From Nucisporomicrobium flavum (GTDB taxonomy: Bacteria; Actinomycetota; Actinomycetes; Mycobacteriales; Micromonosporaceae): a stretch of DNA of 64,000 nt. The notes below the pieces were generated by a model. The model was not told the origin of the DNA. It made no database searches and saw nothing but the letters and a program-made list of their open reading frames with translations. Location: the NCBI RefSeq assembly GCF_016464385.1, contig NZ_JADMLH010000015.1, positions 62,001 to 126,000 on the forward strand. Direction: 5' to 3'. This document shows, piece by piece, positions 1 to 8,016 of this stretch (positions are counted from its first letter, which is position 1; the number at the start of each line of letters is the position of its first letter). The position numbers and the translations under genes are program-made.

Positions 1-217
1 GGGCGCCGGCGCCTACGCCGTCCTCGCGCTGGGTGAGGGCGGCGAGATCGCGCCGCACTGGGTGGTCGGGCTGTCGTGCGGCCTCGGCGGCCTGATCGGC
101 GGCTACCTCGGCGCGCACCTGCAACCGCGGATGCCGGAGAAGGGCCTGCGGCTGCTGCTCGGCGGCATGGCGATCGCCGTCGCCGGGCTGTATGTCGCCC
201 TCACGGTCGCAAATTAG
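1..217 (+). CDS. C-terminal end of a TauE/SafE-type membrane transporter (partial)
   Basis: The frame beginning at base 2 is open to the TAG at 215-217 and gives the last 71 residues of a protein whose start lies outside the window. The tail is hydrophobic and glycine-rich, with GGLIGGYLGAHLQPRMPEKG followed by a final membrane helix ending in TVAN. That glycine-rich helix, a short cytoplasmic loop with P-E-K-G-L-R, and one last helix are typical of the C-terminal repeat of TauE/SafE (DUF81) sulfite or organic-anion exporters. The substrate cannot be deduced. The TAG stop also appears to be part of the -10 element of the next gene. Confidence 0.8.
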   Translation, partial: GAGAYAVLALGEGGEIAPHWVVGLSCGLGGLIGGYLGAHLQPRMPEKGLRLLLGGMAIAVAGLYVALTVAN

Positions 218-220
218 GAT
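215..220 (+). promoter_or_regulatory. -10 hexamer of a leaderless promoter for def
   Basis: TAGGAT is followed by six bases and then the GTG start at 227, so a transcript starting about 7 nt downstream of the hexamer would begin at the start codon. There is no Shine-Dalgarno sequence. The first three bases are the stop codon of the transporter. The -35 region is not recognisable. Confidence 0.5.
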
Positions 221-226
221 GGGCGC

Positions 227-763
227 GTGCAGACCCGGGCCGGAACCCCACGACCGATCACCCGCTACGGCAACCCCGTGCTCCACCGCCGCTGCGCGGA
301 CGTGACGGTGTTCGACGAGACGTTGCAGCAGCTCGTCGCGGACATGTTCGCCAGCATGGCGGCGGCCGACGGGGTCGGCCTGGCCGCCAACCAGATCGGC
401 GTCGACGCCCGCGTCTTCGTGGTCGACTGCCCCGACGAGACGGGTACGCACGTCGTGGCGCACGTGGTCAACCCGGTGCTGCACCTCCCGGACAACCGCG
501 GCCTCGACGTGGACAGCGAAGGCTGCCTCTCGGTCCCGGGAGTACGAGCCGACATCGGCCGCCCGGCAACCGCCTCCGTGACGGGCGTCGACATGCACGG
601 CGAACCGATCCGCATCGAAGGCACAGGCCTCCTGGCGCGCTGCCTGCAACACGAGACCGACCACCTGGACGGGCTGCTGTACGTCGACAAGCTGCCCACC
701 AAGCAGCGAAAGAAGCTCCTCGCACAGAGCGCGGAGGCGCCGGGCGTGGGGGTCGCTGAGTAG
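227..763 (+). CDS. def: Peptide deformylase
   Basis: A 178-residue metalloenzyme that removes the formyl group from the N-terminal methionine of nascent proteins. All three family motifs are present: GVGLAANQIG (residues 49-58), EGCLS with the metal-ligand Cys100, and HETDH with the two metal-ligand histidines 142 and 146 and catalytic Glu143. Length is normal for the enzyme; a low-complexity tail follows residue 160. The GTG start is chosen because the homologous region begins soon after and because TAGGAT lies 6 nt upstream, suggesting a leaderless message. It follows the transporter gene by 9 bp and faces the P450 gene across a repeat-filled gap. Confidence 0.96.
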   Translation: MQTRAGTPRPITRYGNPVLHRRCADVTVFDETLQQLVADMFASMAAADGVGLAANQIGVDARVFVVDCPDETGTHVVAHVVNPVLHLPDNRGLDVDSEGCLSVPGVRADIGRPATASVTGVDMHGEPIRIEGTGLLARCLQHETDHLDGLLYVDKLPTKQRKKLLAQSAEAPGVGVAE

Positions 764-787
764 ACGCCGGCGGCCTCAGCCGGCATT

Positions 788-893
788 TGACCGGCGGCTC
801 CGCCGTGCCGTGCGGGCTTGCGCTGACCGGCGGCTCCGCCGTGCCGTGCGGGCTTGCGCTGACCGGCGGCTTGACGTGCGGTGAGCCTTCTCC
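788..893. repeat. 36-bp tandem repeat, about three copies
   Basis: Copies of a 36-bp unit starting TGACCGGCGGCTCCGCCGTG begin at 788, 824 and 860. Degenerate TGACC units follow at 894, 939 and 960. Each unit contains the inverted repeat CCGGCGGctCCGCCG. This is the first of three unrelated tandem arrays in the 779-bp convergent gap between def and the P450 gene (764-1542), where no convincing gene was found. The units are contiguous, without spacers. Confidence 0.85.
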
Positions 894-1201
894 TGACCGG
901 CGGCTTGGCATGCCGTGGGGTGCGGTGCGGCCGTCGGCTGACCGGCGCGGCCATCTTGCTGACCAGGGTGTCCGGTGTGCTGATCGGGGCGACGCCGACC
1001 CCGACCGGCGGGGCACGCATCGGTAGTTCGGCGCCCCACGATGATCGCCGGTACGGATGGACAACAACCGCGCCGGTCGATACTCTTTGTCTCGACGCCG
1101 TTGCGAGTTCTTCCCCCGTGGAATTCGCAGCGGCGCTCTTATTTTCCGGCTCGGTCGGTCTCTTCCCGGCCCAGTCGCTCTCTTTCCCTGCCCGATCGGT
1201 C

Positions 1202-1291
1202 TCGGCTCGCTCCGTGTCGGCTCACTCCGTCTCGGCTCACTCCGTCTCGGCTCACTCCGTCTCGGCTCGCTCGGTCTCGGCTCGCTTGGCT
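1202..1291. repeat. 15-bp tandem repeat, six copies
   Basis: Six consecutive 15-bp units, consensus TCGGCTCACTCCGTC, begin at 1202, 1217, 1232, 1247, 1262 and 1277; the middle three are identical. The period is a multiple of three and keeps several frames open, but there is no start signal or codon bias, so I do not call a gene. Confidence 0.85.
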
Positions 1292-1401
1292 TTCTGGGTC
1301 AGCGCCGACCCTTCACGGCTCTTCCCGGACACGGCCGGCCATCTCAGCTTTCCGACTCCGTTCTCCTCGGCCGCAATCGCTCACCTGAGCTTCGCCCTTG
1401 T

Positions 1402-1543
1402 CTGGCCGCGCGTGCTCGTCTGGCCGTGCGTGCTCGTCTGGCCGTGCGTGCTCGTCTGGCCGTGCGTGCTCGTCTGGCCGTGCTTGCTCGTCCGGCCCGC
1501 TTGCTCGTCCGGCCCGCTTGCTCGTCCGGCGGCGCCTGCTCGT
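1402..1543. repeat. 17-18-bp tandem repeat ending at the P450 stop codon
   Basis: Five 18-bp units of consensus CTGGCCGTGCGTGCTCGT begin at 1402. Two 17-bp variants (CCGGCCCGCTTGCTCGT) and one more 18-bp variant follow. The array runs up to the stop codon of the P450 gene on the other strand, so expansion here would lie in its 3' untranslated region. Confidence 0.85.
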
Positions 1544-2754
1544 CAGGCGGCGCTGATCGGGATCTTCGTATAGCCGCGGATCGCGAGGCTGTCCCGCTGC
1601 TCCGGTTCGCCGACGAACGCCAGCTCCGGGAAATGGGTGACCAACGCGGGCAGCGCGATCTGCGCCTCGAGCCGGGCCAGCGGCGCCCCCACGCAGTAGT
1701 GGATGCCCCCACCGAACGACAGCGGTGCGTTGTCTGAGCGGGTCAGGTCGAGCCGGTCCGGGTCCGGGAACCGCTCCGGATCGCGGTTGCCCGCCCCGAG
1801 GTACGCCACGATGCGTTCGCCGCCGGAGATGCGTACGCCCGCGATCTCGACGTCGTCCCAGGCCACCCGGCTGAGCAGTTGCACCGGGCTGTCGTACCGG
1901 AGAAGTTCCTCGACCGCGCCCGGCGCGAGACCGGAGTCCTTGCGCAGCAGCGCGAGCTGATCGGGGTTGCGCAGCAGCGCGACCAGGCCGTTGCCGAGCA
2001 GGTTCGTGGTGGTCTCGAACCCGGCGGCGAACAGCAGCCCGGCCATCGTCAGCAGCTCGTCGTCGGTGAGCTTGTCGCCGTCCTCCTCGGCCAGGACCAG
2101 CGCGCTGATCAGGTCATCGGCCGGCTTGCGCCGCCGCTCGGCGGCCAGCCCGCTCAGATACTCGCGGATCGTCGTGGCCGCCGGGTCGGCCGTCGCCAGC
2201 ACCTCCGGCGTGATGATCTCCAGCACCTGCGTCCAGTCGCGGACCAGCCCCTGGAACTGGGCGCGGTCCGGCTCGGGAACGCCCAGCAGCTCGCCGATGA
2301 CATTCACCGGCAGCGGGAACGCGAACGCCTCGATGAAATCGACCTCGCCGCTCATCCGTACGAGCAGGTCACCGACCATCTCGGCGATCCGCGGCCGCAA
2401 CGCCTGCACCCGACGCGCGGTGAAGGACGAACTGATCAGGCGGCGCAGGCGCGTGTGATCCGGCGGATTCATCGTGAGAATGCTGGTGAACAGCTGCCGC
2501 AGCGCCGGATGATCCCGCCACCCCGGGCTGACGAAATCGATCATGTGCGAGGGCATGTGCCCCAGCCGCGGATCGCGCGTCACCGCAACGCAATCGGCAT
2601 GCCGGGTGACAACCAGCGCGCCGTCGTCGGCGCGGACCAGCGGAGAGATCTCCCGCAACCGGCGATACCGAGGGTACGGATCCTCGCGCCCCTCCATCCG
2701 CGTCAACTCGTCGAGCAGCGTCGATACCTCAGCACTCTCCACGATGTCCGTCAT
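1543..2754 (-). CDS. Cytochrome P450 (bacterial class I, CYP107/CYP105-like)
   Basis: A 403-residue soluble P450 monooxygenase that would need a separate ferredoxin and reductase; neither is nearby. The I-helix motif AGFETTTN, the K-helix ExxR (EELLRYDSPV) and the heme loop FGGGIHYCVGAPLAR with axial Cys near residue 354 are intact. Length is typical for the actinobacterial enzymes that oxidise polyketides, macrolides or xenobiotics. No biosynthetic genes adjoin it, so the substrate is unknown. The ATG at 2754 is preceded by TAGGAT at a 7-nt distance, suggesting a leaderless transcript. Confidence 0.95.
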   Translation of the reverse strand: MTDIVESAEVSTLLDELTRMEGREDPYPRYRRLREISPLVRADDGALVVTRHADCVAVTRDPRLGHMPSHMIDFVSPGWRDHPALRQLFTSILTMNPPDHTRLRRLISSSFTARRVQALRPRIAEMVGDLLVRMSGEVDFIEAFAFPLPVNVIGELLGVPEPDRAQFQGLVRDWTQVLEIITPEVLATADPAATTIREYLSGLAAERRRKPADDLISALVLAEEDGDKLTDDELLTMAGLLFAAGFETTTNLLGNGLVALLRNPDQLALLRKDSGLAPGAVEELLRYDSPVQLLSRVAWDDVEIAGVRISGGERIVAYLGAGNRDPERFPDPDRLDLTRSDNAPLSFGGGIHYCVGAPLARLEAQIALPALVTHFPELAFVGEPEQRDSLAIRGYTKIPISAA

Positions 2755-2761
2755 GGCGCCG

Positions 2762-2767
2762 ATCCTA
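2762..2767 (-). promoter_or_regulatory. -10 hexamer of a leaderless promoter for the P450 gene
   Basis: On the minus strand TAGGAT is followed by seven bases (CGGCGCC) and then ATG. No ribosome binding site precedes the start. Spacing matches the other leaderless candidates in this window. Confidence 0.45.
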
Positions 2768-3000
2768 CCGGCGGGTTGAGCGACGTACGTCCATGGTTTA
2801 CGCTCGGCCGAAGTGTTATCAATCTGAGTTTACGGTCGTTCGCGACGTCCAGCATCGGGGGATGTGCAGCCGTACGGTTGCTCATGGACGTCGATGCGAC
2901 GGCCGATTTCGTCGGTACGATCCGCACGCCTGGCAGCTGGGTTGCGGGGTGGTGCGGTGCTCGGTTGACTGACCGTCGGGTTGGTTGGTCGTCCGGTGCC

Positions 3001-3105
3001 CGGGTTGTTCGGCGCTCGGGTTGTTCGGTGCTCGGGTTGTTCGGTGCTTGAGTTGTTCGGGTGCTCGGGTTGTTCGGGTGCTCGGGTTGTTCGGGTGCTC
3101 GGGTT
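3001..3105. repeat. 16-17-bp tandem repeat upstream of the XRE gene
   Basis: Six copies of CGGGTTGTTCGGTGCT (16 bp) or its 17-bp form with GGG run from 3001 to 3099 and decay into looser GGTTG/GCTCG-rich sequence up to about 3250. They occupy the divergent gap between the P450 gene and the XRE gene (2768-3433), in which I see no gene. The strand is markedly G/T-rich compared with its surroundings. Confidence 0.8.
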
Positions 3106-3433
3106 GCCCGGACAGGTGGCTCGGATGCCGGGGCAGTTGCTGCTCGGTTGCTCGGCAGTCTGCTGCCGGGTTGTTTGTTGCTCGGTTGTTCCGCAGTTCG
3201 TTGCAGGATGCTCGACATGTCGGTTCCTTGGATGCCGATTTGTCGGGTTGTTATTGATTGATCGCGTAGTTGCTCGGCCGCTGATCAGCTGTTCGGCAGC
3301 CGTGTGATCCGCACCGCGCCGCTGGCACTCGTGGTCCTGAAAGGCCCGCCCGGAATCGGGCCGCCCCGCCTGCCGACCACGCGGCCAACAAGTCGCACCA
3401 CGTCGTCGTGGTCCCGGCGAGGAGGGGAAAGGC

Positions 3434-3853
3434 ATGCCCCGCGAGTTCTCCATCGCCGACAAGCTCGATCGCCTCTTCAAACAGGTCCGGCCCCCCGGTC
3501 AGGGGGAGTTCAGCTACATGGCCGTGGCCGAAGCCATCCGAGCCGACCAGGGCATCCAGATCTCCCACACGTACATCTGGCAGCTCCGTACGGGCCGCCG
3601 CGACAACCCGACGATCCAGCATCTGAAGGGCCTGGCAACGTTCTTCGGCGTACCGGTCGCCTACTTCCTCGACGACGGCGAAGCTCGAAAGATCGACGAC
3701 CAACTGGCCCTGCTCCGTACGCTGAGAGACGCCCAGGTCACAGAGATCGCGCTGCGGGCGGCAGATGTGTCCCCCAGCAGCAGAAACACGATAGGTGAGT
3801 TGGTACGCAAGGTCTGGGAACTGGAACGCGACCGGGCCAAAGGGGACGACTGA
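3434..3853 (+). CDS. XRE-family DNA-binding protein, EspR-like
   Basis: A 139-residue protein with an N-terminal helix-turn-helix (roughly residues 8-80; SHTYIWQLRTGRRDNPT is the recognition-helix region) and a C-terminal dimerisation segment. Layout, length and the FFGVPVAYFLDD stretch match mycobacterial EspR, a nucleoid-associated regulator, and the small XRE proteins paired with MAB_1171c and ImmA genes in actinomycetes. The ATG is preceded by GAGGAGGGG at about the right distance. It converges on the MAB_1171c-type gene, whose ImmA-like neighbour could process or antagonise it. The 196-bp gap 3854-4049 holds nothing recognisable. Confidence 0.85.
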   Translation: MPREFSIADKLDRLFKQVRPPGQGEFSYMAVAEAIRADQGIQISHTYIWQLRTGRRDNPTIQHLKGLATFFGVPVAYFLDDGEARKIDDQLALLRTLRDAQVTEIALRAADVSPSSRNTIGELVRKVWELERDRAKGDD

Positions 3854-4049
3854 GCGGGTGCCGGGCCGCGTTGGTGCCGAGCTCGCGTGGGCTGGCTTGG
3901 TTTCTGAAGGCGCGTCACGCCGCCACAGGGTCCAGGCTGGTCACTTGCCCTCCAGCAGGCCGTTCTTTGACGACTTGTCCGCTCGCCGGCCCTGTTCCGC
4001 ACGCGGCGGGTGCGGCGCCGTCGGCCACCGCTCCTTGGTGATATGTCCG

Positions 4050-5336
4050 TCAGCTGACTCCGGCAGTGGAATGGAGACGGGCGAAGGCTCTGGGCTCGTC
4101 GCGAAGGTGGGCAGCACTGACTGCGCTCAACCAAGCGATCTCGTCGGCCAGCTCGCCGCCCACGTCCGTCCATCTCGGGTCCGCTGTATCTGTGGGAGGC
4201 GCTCCCGGTGAGCTCTGGCTGATCGCGCCTGCCGTGCCCACCGCGCCTGCCGCGGGCGCCGCGCCTGTTCTGCCTGCCCGGGTTGTTGTGACCGGCGCGC
4301 CTGCTTCGTCGGCTGCGGTTGCTGCGTGGTGTCGGTTGAGGGCGAGCGCAATTCCGCATGCCTCCACGAGCGCGGGCGTCGCGCGGTCGCCGAGAAAGGC
4401 GCGGGCCTCTTTGAACGTGTCGCTGGGGAGATAGTCGCGCAGTGCCAGCAACCCGTCGCGAATCTCGATGACCCTCCGGTAGAGCCGCAACTGAACGTCT
4501 TCGACGCCGGCGAGCTCGACGAGCGCACGCCGGCGCGAGAAAAGGATGACTTCCGGGAACGTCCGGCGCATCGTTCGCCACAATGGAGTGAGGGCCCTGA
4601 GCGAGCGGTAGGCGCGTACCAGCGAACGAAGCTTGCCGCCCGCCGGCACGGCCGCGCCGATCACCGCCAGGATCGTGCCGATGGCGCGGACTGCGTTGGC
4701 GATCGGCTCGATCGTGTCGACCGTCATCGTGAGGCCACACGCGTGCAGGATGACCAGCGCGGTCTTGAGGATCGCGTACAGGGCGATCATGAGAAGCCCG
4801 ATGGTGATGGCATGCAGCCCTTGGCGTAACAAGCCCGGCGGCGCAGACCGGCGTACGCGCCAGAACAGCCTGCTCGCGATCACCAGAACGGCGCCTAGAT
4901 ATCCATTCAATACCACCCAGTACGCCGCCGCCGCCGGCGCAATGGCCGTGCTCAGAAGCTCGGTGCCCTTCGTGGTGATACCGCCCGGCGTGACGATGCA
5001 AAGAATCAGCAGCGACGCCACAACTCCACCCGCCAGCAGCGCCTGATGACGAGCGGCCCTCGGGTGCGCCGGGTAGTACGCCGTCAGCAGGGAGATGAAG
5101 CGCAGCAGGAAGAAGGCCACCGCGATGCCGAGGAAATGGGGAATCACCTGCGGCTGGGAGACGAAATCGGCAAGGAATCCGTTGACCCCAGGGGTGGCGA
5201 CAGTTTTGGTCACCGCCAGCGTGAGAAGCATCGCCCACATCGCCCGCTGCTGGGCATCCCGCCACAGGGTGGGGAGGCGGACCAGGACGGAGCCCCAGAG
5301 CAGGACGAGGACGACCCCGGTCAGCGCGCCGTTCAA
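4050..5336 (-). CDS. MAB_1171c-type polytopic membrane protein with C-terminal DUF6545-like domain
   Basis: A 428-residue protein. The first 230 residues hold about seven hydrophobic helices (VVLVLLWGSVLVRLP begins the first) and the rest is soluble and helical, the arrangement of the MAB_1171c family; its transport role is only presumed. The start is TTG at 5336: it overlaps the TGA of the upstream ImmA gene (TTGA) and gives an N-terminus MNGALTG leading straight into the first helix. The last 70 residues are a poorly conserved A/P/T-rich tail. Coupling to the ImmA gene and convergence with the XRE gene reproduce a trio common in actinomycetes. Confidence 0.8.
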   Translation of the reverse strand: MNGALTGVVLVLLWGSVLVRLPTLWRDAQQRAMWAMLLTLAVTKTVATPGVNGFLADFVSQPQVIPHFLGIAVAFFLLRFISLLTAYYPAHPRAARHQALLAGGVVASLLILCIVTPGGITTKGTELLSTAIAPAAAAYWVVLNGYLGAVLVIASRLFWRVRRSAPPGLLRQGLHAITIGLLMIALYAILKTALVILHACGLTMTVDTIEPIANAVRAIGTILAVIGAAVPAGGKLRSLVRAYRSLRALTPLWRTMRRTFPEVILFSRRRALVELAGVEDVQLRLYRRVIEIRDGLLALRDYLPSDTFKEARAFLGDRATPALVEACGIALALNRHHAATAADEAGAPVTTTRAGRTGAAPAAGAVGTAGAISQSSPGAPPTDTADPRWTDVGGELADEIAWLSAVSAAHLRDEPRAFARLHSTAGVS

Positions 5337-5833
5337 GAGCGGAAGTTCAACACGTCGGCGACTCGGCTGAGAGTGCCGCCGAGCAGATCCGGCGGCGCGA
5401 CCGGCTCGGCGGCTCGCGCGCGGATCAGGGAGGCCAGCATCTCGGCTTCCCGCTCCTGCGACGTCGTGTAGCTGACCCGGCCGAGCACGGTCCGCACCGT
5501 ACGAGGATCCAGGTCGGGAACCAACCTCGCCAGCGCGCCACCGCTCACGTCGAGCTTGGTCGTGTGGCCGCTCAGCATGTGCGCCAGCTCGTGCAGCACG
5601 ATGTGCTCGGCGTGCAGACGCGACGTGTCGGGATCGTAGAAGACGTAGTCCGCGGTGGGCACCGAGATCCACAGCCCGCACGGGGCCCCGGCGCTCAACC
5701 CGGGTGTCGGCTGGAGCGTCAGCGGCCGGCCGCGACGAGCGGCGACGACCGCGCAGAATGCGTCCAAATCGAACGGTTGCGGTATGGGCATGCCTTGAAG
5801 GAGAAGCTCGCAGCGCTTGCGCAGCCGACTCAC
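5333..5833 (-). CDS. ImmA/IrrE-family metallo-endopeptidase
   Basis: A 166-residue zinc peptidase. HELAHML (near residue 80) is the HExxH motif and the glutamate in SQEREAEMLASLI supplies the third ligand, as in ImmA/IrrE proteins that cleave partner XRE repressors. The likely partner is the XRE-family gene at 3434, by family logic rather than proof. It begins 36 bp after the histidine kinase gene and is translationally coupled to the MAB_1171c gene, so it probably sits in the same transcript as the two-component system. Confidence 0.88.
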   Translation of the reverse strand: MSRLRKRCELLLQGMPIPQPFDLDAFCAVVAARRGRPLTLQPTPGLSAGAPCGLWISVPTADYVFYDPDTSRLHAEHIVLHELAHMLSGHTTKLDVSGGALARLVPDLDPRTVRTVLGRVSYTTSQEREAEMLASLIRARAAEPVAPPDLLGGTLSRVADVLNFRS

Positions 5834-5869
5834 CCGATCCCCCCGGTCTCGGTCTATCGGTTCGCAAGG

Positions 5870-7315
5870 CTACCCCGATCTGTCATCACGCCGACCGGGC
5901 ATTTCGGTGCGAACGTCAGGAATTTGCCAATCCAACTGCAATTCGTGAGCGGTTGGCTTTTCCTGCCAGGACTGCCCGGCGCGGTGGCCGATCGGTTGTC
6001 CGACATCCGGCGGTGCTGCGGCGTAGTGGGTAGTGGGCTGTCCCCGGTCGAGGGGTCCCGTGGCGTAAGGGGTGGATGGCGTTCCCTGGTCCGGGGTTGC
6101 CGTGGCGTAAGGGGTGGATGGCGTTCCCTGGTCCCGGGGTGCCGTGGCGTAAGGGGTGGATGGCGTTCCTTGGTCCCGGGGTGCCGTGGCGTGGTGGGTT
6201 GCTGGTTGTACCGTGCTCGGCGGTGCTGGGGTGTGGCGGATGGCCGGCCTTTCTCGGCTCGCCGATGCCGAGGCGCGGTGAGCAGGAGTGATGGGCGCCG
6301 GGCCGCTGGGCAGCCGTACTTCAAAGCGGCACCCGGCCTCGGTGTTGTGTGCGTGTACCTGACCGCCGTGCGCCTCCACCAGCCCACGGACGATCGCGAG
6401 CCCCAGCCCGCCGCCTGTTGCCTCCTCTTGAGGCCGCGGTGTGCGGGCGCGCTCGCCGCGGAATGCCACGTCGAACACCCGCGGGAGGTCAGCTTCGGGA
6501 ATTCCGCCGCAGGTGTCGGAGACCGACAGCCAGATCTCGCCGGGCCCGGCGCCTGCTGCGATCTCCACGGTCCCGTCGCGAGGCGTGTAACGCACGCTGT
6601 TCACCAGCAGGTTCGAGATGACACGCGTCAATTCCGGTTCGCTGGCCGTGGCTGTCGGCCAGACGGACTCCCGCGTGACGATGCGGACTCCTCGCTGCGC
6701 CGCAAGAGGAGTGGTGGTGGCGATCGCATCGGACACGATGTCGCGCAACGCCACGCTCGCCATCTTCAGCTGCAGCGCGCCGGCGTTGATGCGGCTCAGC
6801 TCGAACAGATCGTCGACGAGCTGACTCATGCGGTCCGTCTCCGTGCGGATCCGCCGGTGATACTCGGCCACCGTCACCGAATCGCTGACCACATTGTCTT
6901 CGAGCGCCTCTGCCATGGCGCGAAGGCCGGCCAGCGGCGTTCGGAGGTCGTGCGAGACCCACGCGACCAGCTCCCGCCGGCTCGCCTCCATCTGTCGCTC
7001 GCGTTCTCGCGCCTGGACCGACCAGACGGATGCGGCGGCGAGCCGGCGGCCGAACGTGGCGCCGACGGTGAGGCTGACCGTGGCGGAGGCGAGCACCGTG
7101 GTGAGGACGACCTGCAGGTCGTGTGCCGAGAGGAACATCGCCTGCGCGACCGCCGCGACCCCCGCCACCACGGACGCGACCGTGATCGTGAGCATCACGC
7201 AGATGTGCATGATGATCGAGCGGTGGCGCAGCAGCCGCAGTGAAATCTCGCCGATAAGGCCGACAACCGCGCCTGCCGCCAGTGCGTACAGCCCGATGAG
7301 CAGAAGGTCACGCAC
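5870..7315 (-). CDS. Membrane sensor histidine kinase with a repeat-built C-terminal tail
   Basis: A 481-residue kinase. Two to three N-terminal hydrophobic helices and no large sensor domain are followed by the H-box VSHDLRTPLAGL (His122), N-box NLLVNSVRYTP, and ATP-lid motifs DTCGGIP and TGGGLGLAIV. The kinase core ends near residue 345. The last 135 residues are P/T/A-rich and include three 14-residue repeats (ATAPRDQGTPSTPY type) encoded by a 42-bp DNA array, so the reading frame seems to have grown into repeat DNA. It overlaps its response regulator gene by 8 bp. The signal is unknown; a membrane or envelope cue is plausible given the neighbours. Confidence 0.93.
   Translation of the reverse strand: MRDLLLIGLYALAAGAVVGLIGEISLRLLRHRSIIMHICVMLTITVASVVAGVAAVAQAMFLSAHDLQVVLTTVLASATVSLTVGATFGRRLAAASVWSVQARERERQMEASRRELVAWVSHDLRTPLAGLRAMAEALEDNVVSDSVTVAEYHRRIRTETDRMSQLVDDLFELSRINAGALQLKMASVALRDIVSDAIATTTPLAAQRGVRIVTRESVWPTATASEPELTRVISNLLVNSVRYTPRDGTVEIAAGAGPGEIWLSVSDTCGGIPEADLPRVFDVAFRGERARTPRPQEEATGGGLGLAIVRGLVEAHGGQVHAHNTEAGCRFEVRLPSGPAPITPAHRASASASRERPAIRHTPAPPSTVQPATHHATAPRDQGTPSTPYATAPRDQGTPSTPYATATPDQGTPSTPYATGPLDRGQPTTHYAAAPPDVGQPIGHRAGQSWQEKPTAHELQLDWQIPDVRTEMPGRRDDRSG
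6059..6190. repeat. 42-bp in-frame tandem repeat in the histidine kinase tail
   Basis: A 42-bp unit beginning CGTGGCGTAAGGGGTGGATG starts at 6059, 6101 and 6143, with a truncated fourth copy at 6185. On the minus strand it adds 14 residues per copy to the kinase C-terminus. Copy-number change would alter tail length without a frameshift. Confidence 0.88.
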
Positions 7316-8003
7316 GGCCGGTCACCCGCTCGTACCGGTATCCGGCGCCGTACGACGTCAGGATGCGCTTGGGCGAGGCGTCCTCAGGCTGGATCTTGGC
7401 ACGCAGCCGCGCCATGGCGGTGGTGACCGTCCCGGTCTCCCCGACCGACCACCCCCACACCTTCTCCAGCAACTGCTGGTGGCTCCAGGTGCGGCCCGGG
7501 TGCGCCATGAGGAACGCCAGCAGATCGAAGTCGCCCTTGGTGAGCTTGACCGGTGCGCCCCCGATCGTGGCGACGCGTCGGGACGTGTCGACGATCAGAT
7601 CGCCGTCGACGAGCACCGGATGCGGCTTGTCCGTCTGGGCCGCCCGTCGCAGGATCGACCGGATCCGCAGCGTCAGCTCGCGCGGAGAGAACGGCTTGGT
7701 CACGTAGTCGTCCGCGCCCACCTCAAGTCCGGCGACGCGATCGGGCTCCTCGCCCAGGGCAGTGAGCATCAGAACGGGCAGTTCAGGCGCATCCTGGCGT
7801 AGCCGCCGGCACACTTCCAGGCCGTCGATGCCGGGCATCATCAGGTCAAGGACGACGAGATCGGGCATCTCGGCCGAGGCAGCTGCCAGCGCGGCCTCGC
7901 CGTTCCCGACCAGCCGGACACGGCAGCCGTCCTGCTCAAGGTAGCGCCGGACGACATCGCTGACGGTCGGATCGTCGTCCACGACCAGAACGTGGTGAGT
8001 CAC
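7308..8003 (-). CDS. OmpR/PhoB-family response regulator
   Basis: A 231-residue regulator: receiver domain (residues 4-115) with phosphoacceptor Asp53 in VVLDLMMPG and the conserved Lys in YVTKPFS, then a winged-helix DNA-binding domain. I start it at GTG 8003, giving VTHHVLVVDDD as in relatives, rather than at ATG 8021, because TAGCGT lies 7 nt before this GTG and no Shine-Dalgarno sequence precedes either. The hexamer begins with the TAG stop of the upstream membrane gene. A direct-repeat site of the kind bound by this family lies 46-64 bp upstream, suggesting autoregulation. Confidence 0.93.
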   Translation of the reverse strand: MTHHVLVVDDDPTVSDVVRRYLEQDGCRVRLVGNGEAALAAASAEMPDLVVLDLMMPGIDGLEVCRRLRQDAPELPVLMLTALGEEPDRVAGLEVGADDYVTKPFSPRELTLRIRSILRRAAQTDKPHPVLVDGDLIVDTSRRVATIGGAPVKLTKGDFDLLAFLMAHPGRTWSHQQLLEKVWGWSVGETGTVTTAMARLRAKIQPEDASPKRILTSYGAGYRYERVTGRA

Positions 8004-8010
8004 GACAGCG

Positions 8011-8016
8011 ACGCTA
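8011..8016 (-). promoter_or_regulatory. -10 hexamer before the response regulator gene
   Basis: TAGCGT is separated by seven bases from the GTG at 8003. Its TAG is the stop codon of the preceding membrane protein gene (8014-8016). Together with the direct repeat upstream this would let the two-component pair be transcribed independently of the long leftward operon. Confidence 0.42.

Noticed and set aside
881..1573. Plus-strand open frame across the repeat region after def
   Set aside because: It is built of Ser/Ala/Val repeats from the 15- and 18-bp arrays, has no ribosome binding site or GC-bias pattern, and matches no family I know.
788..3105. Short repeat arrays that could be mistaken for CRISPR
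   Set aside because: The units are directly contiguous with no unique spacers, differ in length between arrays and have no cas genes nearby.
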